From the NCBI GenBank assembly GCA_017858095.1, contig JAFMCB010000001.1, forward strand, positions 62,001 to 126,000: 64,000 bases of DNA, in the 5' to 3' direction. This stretch comes from Methylophilaceae bacterium. GTDB lineage: Bacteria; Pseudomonadota; Gammaproteobacteria; Burkholderiales; Methylophilaceae. Within the stretch, counting starts at the first letter, position 1, and every line of letters starts with the position of its first letter. This document shows, piece by piece, positions 45,552 through 58,042 of the stretch. Both the position numbers and the translations under genes were made by a program. Below the pieces are notes generated by a model. The model saw nothing but the letters and a program-made list of their open reading frames with translations, searched no databases and was not told where the DNA came from.

Positions 45552-46411
45552 TGAAATATATTGCGGAAACTTTTGATTATCATATTAATTGGAAATCCAG
45601 AGGACACCACCCTGGCCAACACAAAAGTGACCAACGCGGAATGGGAATAGAATTTGCTGGGCACGCAACATTAATTGATTATCCAGACCCACGTCGAATA
45701 GATATTAGACAAACCATGCGTGATCCAATGGAGCAGATTCATGTTCGCATCTTTAATCAACGAAGTGCAACTCCTGTCTTTATTGCCAATGACTTATCAG
45801 CAAGTATGAATTTCGGTCTTACTCAAACAAAATTTAAACAAGCCTCAGACATATCTGAAATAATAAAAAATTCTGTTATTGGTAAAAGTGACGCTATTGG
45901 TTTTATTGGATTTAATGATCGTATTGATTCAAGCTGGATTGCGCCTCTCTCATATAGGCCACAAAGAACAGAAGCATTAATTGAAAGACTTGACCATTAC
46001 CATGCCAGAAATGCTAGTCATGAAGGTATTAAGGGTCTGTATCAATTTATTCCAAAAGATCAAACCTTAATCTTTATCATTTCTGATTTTCATATGCCAA
46101 TCTATGATATTGAGATATGCCTTGGACATTTAAGAAAGCATCGCATCATACCAATAATATTGTGGGATAAAAATGAGTATGAAAATTTACCCAGATTCGG
46201 CATCGTGTCTGTAAATGACCCAGAATCAGGAGAAGAATCGACACTATTCTTAAGAAAAAAAACGTTAGCAAAAATTAAAACGAGATTCGCTAACCGTAAA
46301 GAAGAATTAGAAAAAGTTTTTCTAAAATATGATTCGCCTCCTTTTTTTGTTGAGGATAAATTTGATACAACTGCGATGACACAATATTTTAATGAGTATT
46401 TCCATGCATAG
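45551..46411 (+). CDS. mxaS: MxaS-like DUF58 protein
   Basis: 'WKSRGHHPGQHKSDQRGMGIEFAGHATLIDYPDPRRIDIRQTMRDP', MIDAS-like 'NDLSASM'; position in mxa block. Confidence 0.88.
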   Translation: MKYIAETFDYHINWKSRGHHPGQHKSDQRGMGIEFAGHATLIDYPDPRRIDIRQTMRDPMEQIHVRIFNQRSATPVFIANDLSASMNFGLTQTKFKQASDISEIIKNSVIGKSDAIGFIGFNDRIDSSWIAPLSYRPQRTEALIERLDHYHARNASHEGIKGLYQFIPKDQTLIFIISDFHMPIYDIEICLGHLRKHRIIPIILWDKNEYENLPRFGIVSVNDPESGEESTLFLRKKTLAKIKTRFANRKEELEKVFLKYDSPPFFVEDKFDTTAMTQYFNEYFHA

Positions 46412-47393
46412 ATTCATTCAACTATGCATTTTAATTTTCTTTGTTCATTCACTATCAGCTTATGAAGATCCAAGAAAATATCCTGATATTGATCCCAGTT
46501 TTGCAACTGTCTCAGTGATTGATCCTGAACAAAAGGTTGGATATACAGTTGGGGATTTATTGGATCGAACAATTGTAGTTAAAGTAAAAAAACCCTATCA
46601 ATTAATTGAAGAGTCCTTACCGATTGTTGGTTATGAAAAACGCTATCGAGGCCAATTACTTGGTATGGATCTAAATAAAATATCTTTTATCAAGCAAGAT
46701 GATAAGAGAGAGAGTGTTCACACCATCCAGCTGCAATATCAAATATTCACAAATAATGTGGTTGCAAAACCAGCCTTTGTCACCGCTGATTATTATCGTA
46801 TTATGGATCCAGCCAAACCTGATGATGTCTTTAAGTTACGTATTCCGGAGCTCACAATTGCAATTTCACCTATTGCTATTTTTGGTGATATTAAAGTTGA
46901 AAACGATATGAGTGGTTACCGTGGCCCTATCCTTATTAATGCAGCACCTTATTTAAAAAATTTAAAAGTAGCGATATTTGTTTTACTTTTTTCTATTTTT
47001 ATTCTTATTTACATTTATAGTCGCTTCACGTGGGTACCCAAACAAAATAAATATTTTAGTTATGTCTATCGAAAATTTAAGAAAACTAAAGTATCACAAG
47101 ATAATCTAGAAGACCTGTTAAAAGCTTTGCATGATGGTTTTGATAAAACATTAAATCAAACTTTGTTTCTTGAAAATCTACATCAGCTCTATCAACAAAA
47201 TCGAGCATTTAAATATATTCATAATGAAATAGAAATATTTTTTCAAATTTCACGTGGTGTATTTTTTGAAAAAAATAAAAAAATTGATAATGAGACGATC
47301 TATGATTGGTTAAAACAATTTGCTCTACATTGTAGAATGTGTGAGCGAAAACTGATTGTGGATTCCAATGATCTAGTTAAGCTTAAAATTTAA
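46404..47393 (+). CDS. mxaA: MxaA-like methanol dehydrogenase maturation protein
   Basis: Signal peptide, periplasmic domain, single TM, cytoplasmic tail; position in mxa block. Alternative start at 46392. Confidence 0.83.
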   Translation: MHRFIQLCILIFFVHSLSAYEDPRKYPDIDPSFATVSVIDPEQKVGYTVGDLLDRTIVVKVKKPYQLIEESLPIVGYEKRYRGQLLGMDLNKISFIKQDDKRESVHTIQLQYQIFTNNVVAKPAFVTADYYRIMDPAKPDDVFKLRIPELTIAISPIAIFGDIKVENDMSGYRGPILINAAPYLKNLKVAIFVLLFSIFILIYIYSRFTWVPKQNKYFSYVYRKFKKTKVSQDNLEDLLKALHDGFDKTLNQTLFLENLHQLYQQNRAFKYIHNEIEIFFQISRGVFFEKNKKIDNETIYDWLKQFALHCRMCERKLIVDSNDLVKLKI

Positions 47394-48367
47394 TGAATTT
47401 TACTTATCCGATATTCCTTTTTTTGATTCCTTTTGCGCTCGTTCCTATCTTGTTAGCAAATCCAAATAAAAATCACTACTCATGGAATGAAATGCTACCC
47501 ATTGATTCACTGTCACGAGTCATTGGTTTTTTACTAAAAGTGCTAAGTTCGTTAATAATACTATTAATTATCTTGGTACTTAGTCAACCAACTTCAGACC
47601 AACGTGTTGTTGAAAAAATTGGAGAAGGGGCACAGATTGGGTTAGTTTTAGATCGCAGCGCCTCTATGGATGACCCTTTTTCCGGTAGTAATGATAAGGC
47701 AGGAGAGACGAAATCTGGTGCTGCTAGTCGATTAATTATAAATTTTTTTGAAGCAAGAACTAATGATATGGTTGGTGTTATTACCTTTAGTAATTCTGCA
47801 ATGTATGTATTACCTTTAACACAAAATAAAGAGGCCATTAAAGCTGCTGTGAATGCTACTGCAGGAAATGCTCTTTTTCAAACAAATATTGGTGCTGGTC
47901 TAACGAGTAGCGCAGCCTTATTCTCTGGAATAGCTGATACGGGTTCTCGTGCCATTATATTGTTATCCGATGGCGCAGGTAGAATTGATGCCCCTACGCA
48001 ACAAAAAATAAAAGACTGGTTTAATCGTTTTCAAATTGGTTTGTATTGGATTGTTCTTCGACAACCAGGTGGTATCAGTATATTTGATGAAAATTTTGTT
48101 CCGAGAGATGATGATCAACTTCCACCTCAAATAGAACTTTATGAATATTTTAAAACGTTTAAATCACCTTTTAAAGCATATGAAGCTGAAGATCCAAAAT
48201 CTTTAGAGCTTGCCATTCAAGATATTAGTTTGAAAGAAAAAAAACCGATTACTTATACGGAGCGTTTACCAGGTAAAAATTATTCTTTAATCTTATTAAT
48301 CTTTGCGCTTGTACTTGCGTCTCTTCTTTTATGTTTAAAAATACTTGAGGTAAAATCGTTTAAATGA
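47393..48367 (+). CDS. mxaC: MxaC-like VWA-domain membrane protein
   Basis: MIDAS 'LVLDRSASMDDPF', TM helices at both ends; position in mxa block. Confidence 0.88.
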   Translation: MNFTYPIFLFLIPFALVPILLANPNKNHYSWNEMLPIDSLSRVIGFLLKVLSSLIILLIILVLSQPTSDQRVVEKIGEGAQIGLVLDRSASMDDPFSGSNDKAGETKSGAASRLIINFFEARTNDMVGVITFSNSAMYVLPLTQNKEAIKAAVNATAGNALFQTNIGAGLTSSAALFSGIADTGSRAIILLSDGAGRIDAPTQQKIKDWFNRFQIGLYWIVLRQPGGISIFDENFVPRDDDQLPPQIELYEYFKTFKSPFKAYEAEDPKSLELAIQDISLKEKKPITYTERLPGKNYSLILLIFALVLASLLLCLKILEVKSFK

Positions 48368-48912
48368 AACCTATCAATTTAATTTCAGTTAAAAAAATTA
48401 CTTATTTTTCTTATTTAGTTATCATTTTTTGTGGATTTTTTATAATTTCCTCTAGTTATAATCTTTATAAGATTAATAGTTTTAACGAAAGCATTTCTGC
48501 TGGTGATACCTCAAGCTACTTTAAACAAAGTTTTGAATCAAGGTTTTCTATTGCCTATTGGTTGGCAAATGAAGGCATGTTTAAAGAAGCGACCATATTA
48601 TTTAATCAACTTCTCGATGAGGCTGATGATAATCAAAAGTCAGCAATACAATACAATATTGGAAATATTTTCTTTAAAAGAGGGTTAGAAATTAATGGCT
48701 CAAATATGAGTGTTAGGGATGAAGCAGAATATCTATTCAGGCAAGCAAAGAAAGCATACGTTCAATCGCTAAAAGCTAATCATCAATATTGGGATGCAAA
48801 ACATAATTTAGACCGTTTATTAACAATGTTACCACCAGACCCTACTCCAGGAGTTGGTGATTCCGATTCACCAGGACTTATTATGGGTAATATACCTGTT
48901 GGTCTGCCGTGA
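48364..48912 (+). CDS. mxaK: MxaK-like TPR-type protein
   Basis: TM anchor, TPR-like 'AIQYNIGNIFFKRGLE...YVQSLKANHQYWDAKHNLDRLLTMLPPDP'; position between mxaC and mxaL. Confidence 0.83.
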   Translation: MKPINLISVKKITYFSYLVIIFCGFFIISSSYNLYKINSFNESISAGDTSSYFKQSFESRFSIAYWLANEGMFKEATILFNQLLDEADDNQKSAIQYNIGNIFFKRGLEINGSNMSVRDEAEYLFRQAKKAYVQSLKANHQYWDAKHNLDRLLTMLPPDPTPGVGDSDSPGLIMGNIPVGLP

Positions 48913-49874
48913 TGAGTTTCTACGAAAAATTAAAAGAAGATATTAATTTTCTTTTTTTATTCCTTGCAGTTATTTTCTTAGTTATTGCAATTATTAATCC
49001 AAGCATTCCAATAACTAAAAATATCTATAATTATATTTTTATTGTTGATATATCTCAGAGCATGAATACCGAAGATATGACAATCAATAATAAAAAAGTC
49101 TCAAGAATGGAATACTCGAAAAATCTTCTCCATAGAATGCTCGAAAGATTACCTTGTAAAACGAAAGTAAGTGTTGGAATGTTTGCTGGAGTAAGTATCG
49201 CAGCAGCCTACACACCAATTGAGGTATGTGATAACTTCAGTTCAATTAATAGCACCATTGAAAATCTTGATTGGCGTTCAACATGGTCCGGAAATACTCG
49301 TATCAGAGAATCAATGGTAAATTTGGCACGATTAATTCGAAGTTTTCCTGAGTCGGCACAAGTTGTTTTCCTGACGGATGGTGAAGAAGCACCAAAACTT
49401 CATGTATTTAACACAAGGGATTTAAGTCAATTTCAAGGAGGGCAAGATTGGTTATTTGTAGGTATTGGTTCAGATGAAGGCGCCCCTATACCTAAGTATG
49501 ATAATAAAAATCAACTTATTGGTTATTGGTCAAATGAAAGTTTTGCTCTGCAACCAGGTATTGCACAAATTTCAGAATCTAATCTTGGAACCCGTGACAA
49601 TAAAATTGCATCGAGTGTTAGTGATCGTTATTTATCCAAACTTGATGAGGAGTATTTAAAAAATCTCTCAAGTGAAGTAAAGGGTATTTATGTAAAAGGC
49701 GATAGCCCGGACAATATTCTTAAGATGATGGAAAAACAAAAACCAGCATGGCGTGATCAATCCGCTTACCCGCTTCGGTATATTTTTGCTTTTGCGGCTT
49801 TAGTATTATTTCTTTTACGATTTATTACTATGGAAAAATTATTACAAGTGATTCGAGTAAAAAAACATGCTTAG
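48909..49874 (+). CDS. mxaL: MxaL-like VWA-domain membrane protein
   Basis: MIDAS 'FIVDISQSMNTEDM', 'VVFLTDGEEAP'; last gene of mxa block. Confidence 0.87.
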   Translation: MMSFYEKLKEDINFLFLFLAVIFLVIAIINPSIPITKNIYNYIFIVDISQSMNTEDMTINNKKVSRMEYSKNLLHRMLERLPCKTKVSVGMFAGVSIAAAYTPIEVCDNFSSINSTIENLDWRSTWSGNTRIRESMVNLARLIRSFPESAQVVFLTDGEEAPKLHVFNTRDLSQFQGGQDWLFVGIGSDEGAPIPKYDNKNQLIGYWSNESFALQPGIAQISESNLGTRDNKIASSVSDRYLSKLDEEYLKNLSSEVKGIYVKGDSPDNILKMMEKQKPAWRDQSAYPLRYIFAFAALVLFLLRFITMEKLLQVIRVKKHA

Positions 49875-50778
49875 TTCACTAATTTTTTTTAATCTAAAAG
49901 ATCACTATAGCCTCATACAAGTCAGTGGAGATGATGCAAATTCCTTTCTGCAAGGTCAGCTCACGAATGATATTAATTTAGCTAGCGAAAATAAGTTAAT
50001 ACTGAGTGGATTTTGTAATCCCAAAGGTCGATTGCTTGCAATATTTCAGATAGCAAAAATAAACAATATTTTTTATCTTATTTGCCCAAAAACGATTGCT
50101 GAAACAGTCTGCAAAAAACTATCGATGTATATCTTGAGATCGAAAGTAAAAATAGATATTAATCCAGAGACCATTGCGTTGCATGGTTTTATTATTAGCT
50201 CACAACAGCTGTTAACAGATTTTTTTAAAAATTTTCCAAATACAAACTTTGCTGCTCAACAAGATAATATGAATCTTCTCATCAAACTTCCGGGCTATCC
50301 TGAGCGATATATGGTTATCTGTTCAGGGCAAACTTCATCAGACATGATGATAAAATTTAAAGAAAATTCTGGCAAAATTGACGAATGGAAGTTGCATGAT
50401 ATTGAAGCAGGTATTCCAAGTATTTACCCTAATACACAAGAGGTTTTTATTCCTCAATCACTTAACTTAGATCTTTTGCAAGCTGTTAATTTTAAAAAGG
50501 GTTGCTACACTGGCCAAGAAATAATCGCACGCACCCATTATCTTGGTAAAGTAAAACGCCGGATGTATCGTGCAGCCATAAAAATATCTTCGCTAATCAA
50601 TATTGGTGATGATCTCTATGTAAATGATTTGATAGTTGGTAAGGTGATTGATTTCGCGAAAGAAAAAAATAGCTTTAAATGTTTAATTGAATTAATTGTT
50701 GAGGAAAAAGATAAGCAACTTACTCTGAATGGTAGTAATGTAAATATTAGTGGTTTAGCTCAAGAAAATCCGAATTAA
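49867..50778 (+). CDS. ygfZ: YgfZ/GcvT-like folate-binding protein (Fe-S cluster assembly/repair)
   Basis: 'LIQVSGDDANSFLQGQLTNDI', 'LSGFCNPKGRLLAIFQI', signature 'KKGCYTGQEIIARTHYLGKVKRRMY'. Confidence 0.94.
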   Translation: MLSSLIFFNLKDHYSLIQVSGDDANSFLQGQLTNDINLASENKLILSGFCNPKGRLLAIFQIAKINNIFYLICPKTIAETVCKKLSMYILRSKVKIDINPETIALHGFIISSQQLLTDFFKNFPNTNFAAQQDNMNLLIKLPGYPERYMVICSGQTSSDMMIKFKENSGKIDEWKLHDIEAGIPSIYPNTQEVFIPQSLNLDLLQAVNFKKGCYTGQEIIARTHYLGKVKRRMYRAAIKISSLINIGDDLYVNDLIVGKVIDFAKEKNSFKCLIELIVEEKDKQLTLNGSNVNISGLAQENPN

Positions 50779-50846
50779 TTTTGAAATCAAAAATAGTAAA
50801 AAAACTGATAGGGACCAAATTAAAAAAAAATATAGGATCTTCTTAA

Positions 50847-51848
50847 TCAATGATAAAAATCTTCTTGTTTAACCTTACCTCTAAATACCCAGTAAGTATA
50901 GCTTGTGTATAGCAAAATAATAGGTAAAAAAATAACGACCCCTACAAGAAGGAATTTTAAACTTTTCTGAGGTGATGCTGCATCCCAAATAGTAATAGAG
51001 GGTGGCACAATATCAGGATAAATACTAATAATTAATCCAATAAAAGATAATAAAAACAATAAAACTGACATTATAAAAGGCTTGGTATCGAGTTCTTTTT
51101 TTAAAGAATAAAATAGTGTTGCACTAACTATCATTACCATGATGGGTACTGGTAACACGTAAATCATATAGGGCCATGAAAACCATTTATCAAAATATGC
51201 TGAATTAAGTAAAGGGGTCCAAATACTTACAATAATAATTGCTAATAGCATTAAGAATGCAAATAGTTTTGAAAGCTTTATTGCTAATTTTTTTAAATCC
51301 CCTTCCGCCTTCATAATTAACCAAGTTGACCCAAGCAGAGCGTAGCCAGCAACTAAGGCAAGCCCAATAAAAATACTAAATGGCGTTAACCAATCCCACC
51401 ATCCACCAGCATAGGATCTGCCTTCAACATTAATGCCTTGAATAAATGCACCTAAAGCAATACCCTGCATAAGCGTGGCTATTAATGATCCAATAATAAA
51501 GGCTTTATCCCACACATTGTTTTTTGCAGTCGACTTCCAGCGAAATTCAAATGCAACGCCTCTCAAAATTAAACCTATAAGCATAGCCGTCAAAGGAGCA
51601 TAAAGTGCTGGCAAAATAATGCTGTAAGCAAGAGGAAATGCAGCAAATAATCCTCCCCCACCAAGAATTAGCCAGGTCTCATTACCATCCCAAATTGGCG
51701 CGACAGAATTCATTGCTGTATCACGGTCTATTTTTTTGGTTAAAAAGGGATAAATGATACCAATACCCAAATCAAAACCATCTAACACAATGTAAGCAAA
51801 AACAGCAAAAGCTAAAATCATTGCCCACAATAATTCGATACTTATCAA
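50847..51848 (-). CDS. cydB: Cytochrome bd-type quinol oxidase subunit II
   Basis: 'VLDGFDLGIGIIYPFL', 'SVAPIWDGNETWLILGGGGLFAAFPLAYSIILPALYAP'; TTG start proposed, overlapping the cydA stop (TTGA). Confidence 0.93.
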   Translation of the reverse strand: MISIELLWAMILAFAVFAYIVLDGFDLGIGIIYPFLTKKIDRDTAMNSVAPIWDGNETWLILGGGGLFAAFPLAYSIILPALYAPLTAMLIGLILRGVAFEFRWKSTAKNNVWDKAFIIGSLIATLMQGIALGAFIQGINVEGRSYAGGWWDWLTPFSIFIGLALVAGYALLGSTWLIMKAEGDLKKLAIKLSKLFAFLMLLAIIIVSIWTPLLNSAYFDKWFSWPYMIYVLPVPIMVMIVSATLFYSLKKELDTKPFIMSVLLFLLSFIGLIISIYPDIVPPSITIWDAASPQKSLKFLLVGVVIFLPIILLYTSYTYWVFRGKVKQEDFYH

Positions 51849-53245
51849 AGTTTTTTTCCTATCTTTCCAAAGAAATTTACGATGCAACTCATCAAACCGC
51901 GCTCTATTAACGTTTCTTTCAGAACCTCATTTTTATCTGGATCAAGTTGGAATTGTTTAAATATATAAAACACACCCGCACCAAAAATAATAAAGTAGGT
52001 GATAATAAAAGTAATTAGTGATAAACCTACAGCAGGTGCGTCAATTGGAGCAACTGACTCAGCTGTTTTTAATAAACCGTACACCGTGTATGGTTGGCGT
52101 CCAACTTCTGTTGTAATCCATCCAGCAATCACGGCAACAAAACCTATCGGTCCAGATACCGTTAAAATTCGACTAAACCAATTACAGTTATATAACTTAC
52201 CTTTGATTCTTAGCCAAAGGCTTGTAAATCCAATAAATATCATTAAAAAACCAATTCCAACCATAAGTCGAAATGTCCAAAATATTATCTCTGCTGGTGG
52301 GCGTTCATCTCGTGGCCAATCATTCAAACCCTTAACTTTTCCGTCCAGTGAGTGTGTCAAGATAAGACTACCTAATTTTGGAATTGAGATTTCATAATCA
52401 ATTTGTCCTTTATTATCATCAGGTATGCCGAATAAAATTAATGGCGCACCTTTTTTTGACTCATAATGACCTTCCATTGCTGCCACTTTTGCTGGTTGAT
52501 ACTCCAATGTATTTAATCCGTGAAAATCGCCAGCAATCAGCTGTAATGGCGCTACAATTGCAATCATCCAGAGCCCCATTGATATCATGGTTTTTGCATT
52601 CTTATTATTAGCATGCGCCTTTAATAAATGAAATGAGCCTACAGCCACAACCACAAAGGCTGTAGTTAAATAGGCAGCCATAAGCATATGAATTAAGCGA
52701 TATGGGAAGGAGGGATTAAAAATAATTTTAATCCAATCAATAGGAATAAATTGACCCGCTGCATTGATATCAAATCCTGCTGGTGTATGCATCCAGCTAT
52801 TAACTGATAAAATCCAAAAGGCAGAAAAAAAAGTACCGAAAGCTACCATTAATGTAGCAAAAAAGTGTAGTTTTTTACCTACTTTATTCAGACCAAACAA
52901 CATGATTCCTAAAAAACCTGCTTCTAGGAAAAAGGCAGACAATATTTCGTAACCCATCAAGGGCCCTAAAACTGGTCCTGTTTTATCGGCAAAAACTGAC
53001 CAATTTGTTCCAAATTGATAGCTCATGACAATACCTGAAACCACACCCATGCCGAATGCAATGGCAAAGATTTTTAGCCAATATTTAAAGAGGTCTAAGT
53101 ATCGCTGTTCTTTTTTCCAAAGCCATAACCCTTCTAAAACGGCAAGATAGGATGCTAAGCCAATCGTAAATGCTGGAAAAATAATATGGAAACTCACTAC
53201 AAACGCAAATTGAAAGCGAGCAAGATCGATTGCTTCAAACATCAA
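51845..53245 (-). CDS. cydA: Cytochrome bd-type quinol oxidase subunit I (short Q-loop, CioA-like)
   Basis: 'DLARFQFAFVVSFHIIFPAFTIG', 'DFHGLNTLEYQPAKVAAMEGHYESKKGAPLILFGIPD', 'FWTFRLMVGIG'; 466 aa. Confidence 0.94.
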   Translation of the reverse strand: MMFEAIDLARFQFAFVVSFHIIFPAFTIGLASYLAVLEGLWLWKKEQRYLDLFKYWLKIFAIAFGMGVVSGIVMSYQFGTNWSVFADKTGPVLGPLMGYEILSAFFLEAGFLGIMLFGLNKVGKKLHFFATLMVAFGTFFSAFWILSVNSWMHTPAGFDINAAGQFIPIDWIKIIFNPSFPYRLIHMLMAAYLTTAFVVVAVGSFHLLKAHANNKNAKTMISMGLWMIAIVAPLQLIAGDFHGLNTLEYQPAKVAAMEGHYESKKGAPLILFGIPDDNKGQIDYEISIPKLGSLILTHSLDGKVKGLNDWPRDERPPAEIIFWTFRLMVGIGFLMIFIGFTSLWLRIKGKLYNCNWFSRILTVSGPIGFVAVIAGWITTEVGRQPYTVYGLLKTAESVAPIDAPAVGLSLITFIITYFIIFGAGVFYIFKQFQLDPDKNEVLKETLIERGLMSCIVNFFGKIGKKL

Positions 53246-53269
53246 AAAAACCTTTTTTTATTATTAAAA

Positions 53270-53547
53270 TTATTTCTCGGTATTAATTATCTCAAAAAAA
53301 ATTTCACCCTCTTTGATCATACCTAGCTCGTCTCTTGCTCTTTCTTCAATTGCATCTGTGCCTTTTTTTAAATCATTCACTTCTGCTCTTAATGCATCAT
53401 TTTGCTTTTCTAATTCTTGATTGATTTCCTTTTGGAGTTGATATTGGCTTTGTAAGTCAAATACATTTATCCAACCGCCACGCGCAAACCACAAGGGATA
53501 TTGAATCAGTATTACCAGTACGACAAATAGAAACGTTAAAAATTTCA

Positions 53548-53548
<1 letters not shown>
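53270..53548 (-). CDS. ftsB: Cell division protein FtsB
   Basis: Small TM + coiled-coil protein 'QYQLQKEINQELEKQNDALRAEVNDLKKGTDAIEERARDELGMIKEGEIFFEI', directly downstream of eno. Confidence 0.92.
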
Positions 53549-54849
<1,301 letters not shown>

Positions 54850-55680
54850 TTAAAATAAATTTTTTCTTGATTTAACTAAATGGTCCAGCTCTTTTAAAAC
54901 TGATAAAAGATCGTACATCTGATCTAAAGGAACAGCATTTGGTCCATCTGAGAGAGCTTCTTTTGGGTTAGGATGCGTTTCCATAAAAATTCCTGCTATT
55001 CCAACGGATACCGCTGCGCGGGCCAATAATGGTACAAATTCACTTTGTCCCCCACTACGATCCCCCTGCCCTCCAGGTTGCTGAACAGAGTGAGTTGCGT
55101 CAAAAACGACGGGGCAGTTTGTTTCCCTCATAATTGATAAGCTTCTCATATCAGAAATTAGAGTATTGTAACCAAAGGAAGCGCCTCTTTCGCAGACCAT
55201 TATGTTATCAAGCCCCCCATTTGCGTCTTTTGCTTTTTGAACAACTTGTTTCATATCTTGAGGTGCTAAAAATTGGCCCTTTTTGATATTTACTGGCTTA
55301 CCCGAACTAGCAACAGCAGCAATAAAATCTGTTTGACGGCATAAAAATGCAGGGGTTTGAATTACATCAACAACGTCAGCAACAGCCTTTACTTGATCCT
55401 CTGTATGAATATCAGTCAAAACAGGGACATTAATCTGTTGTTTTACTTTTGCTAGAATTCGCAATCCCTCATCAATACCAAAACCTCGGAAAGTTTTATT
55501 CGAACTTCGATTTGCTTTATCAAATGAGGATTTAAAAATAAATGGTATCCCCAATTTATCCGTCATCTCTTTTAATTGCCCGGCGACATCGAGTGTCATT
55601 GATTCTGATTCGATAACGCATGGTCCCGCGATTAAAAAAAGGGGTTGATCTAATCCAGCATTAAAATGGCATAGTTTCAT
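54850..55680 (-). CDS. kdsA: 3-deoxy-8-phosphooctulonate synthase
   Basis: '[11 protein letters not shown]', '[12 protein letters not shown]', '[10 protein letters not shown]', '[19 protein letters not shown]'. Confidence 0.98.
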   Translation of the reverse strand: MKLCHFNAGLDQPLFLIAGPCVIESESMTLDVAGQLKEMTDKLGIPFIFKSSFDKANRSSNKTFRGFGIDEGLRILAKVKQQINVPVLTDIHTEDQVKAVADVVDVIQTPAFLCRQTDFIAAVASSGKPVNIKKGQFLAPQDMKQVVQKAKDANGGLDNIMVCERGASFGYNTLISDMRSLSIMRETNCPVVFDATHSVQQPGGQGDRSGGQSEFVPLLARAAVSVGIAGIFMETHPNPKEALSDGPNAVPLDQMYDLLSVLKELDHLVKSRKNLF

Positions 55681-55685
55681 TTTTC

Positions 55686-57359
<1,674 letters not shown>

Positions 57360-57388
57360 TTAAAGGCTTCCTTCTCACAATGAATACT

Positions 57389-58042
57389 TTAATCTTTTCG
57401 CCACCGACTGTAGGATTGAAAACGATTTACAACTTCCTCCATTTGCACATCAGTTAAAATTTCAGGTTCACCTAACTTTTTCGCATTGAGGTACACCATA
57501 CATAAATGTTCAATCTCCTCAGTTATGTCGAAAGCAATATCAAGATTTTCCCCTACCGTTAACAGTCCATGATTTGCTAACAAGCATGCTTTGCGGTCTT
57601 GCATCGCTTTTAAGATGTGGTCTGATAGCGCTTGTGTTCCAAACAATGCATAATCAGCACAACGAATATCTTTTCCACCTGCAACTGCAATCATGTAATG
57701 AAAGGGTGTTAAATCTTTTTTTAAAGTGCTCACAGAAGTTGCATAAGGGGCATGTGAGTGAATCACAGCATTTATATTCTCATTTGCCAAGTATAAGTCT
57801 TTATGAAAAAGCCATTCGCTTGAAGCATTAAAGTCACTGGGAGTTATTTTTTCCCCCTCCATATTGAGTTCGACTATAGTTTCTGGAGTTAAATTTCGGT
57901 TAGCAACGCCAGATGGTGTTATCAAAAAACCTTGCGCTGTTCTTACACTACAATTTCCTGTTGCACCGTGATTCAAACCAGTGTCGTTTAATCGAATAGC
58001 AACATCACATAAACTCGCTCTAAGTTGCTCCTGATTATCCAT
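57389..58042 (-). CDS. Class II aldolase (FucA-like), possible 5-(methylthio)ribulose/5-deoxyribulose-1-phosphate aldolase
   Basis: 'RLNDTGLNHGATGNCSVRTAQGFLITPSGVANRNLTPE', 'SSEWLFHKDLY', 'AVIHSHAPYATSVSTL', 'LLANHGLLTVGENLDIA'; 8-bp overlap with mtnA. Confidence 0.85.
   Translation of the reverse strand: MDNQEQLRASLCDVAIRLNDTGLNHGATGNCSVRTAQGFLITPSGVANRNLTPETIVELNMEGEKITPSDFNASSEWLFHKDLYLANENINAVIHSHAPYATSVSTLKKDLTPFHYMIAVAGGKDIRCADYALFGTQALSDHILKAMQDRKACLLANHGLLTVGENLDIAFDITEEIEHLCMVYLNAKKLGEPEILTDVQMEEVVNRFQSYSRWRKD

Noticed and set aside
51999-52397. 132-aa plus-strand ORF
   Set aside because: Antisense shadow of cydA; low-complexity composition and no family signature.
53246-53269. 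A-run/T-run palindrome between ftsB and cydA as terminator
   Set aside because: A7-GG-T7 has no loop or GC stem; more likely a ribosome-binding region for cydA.
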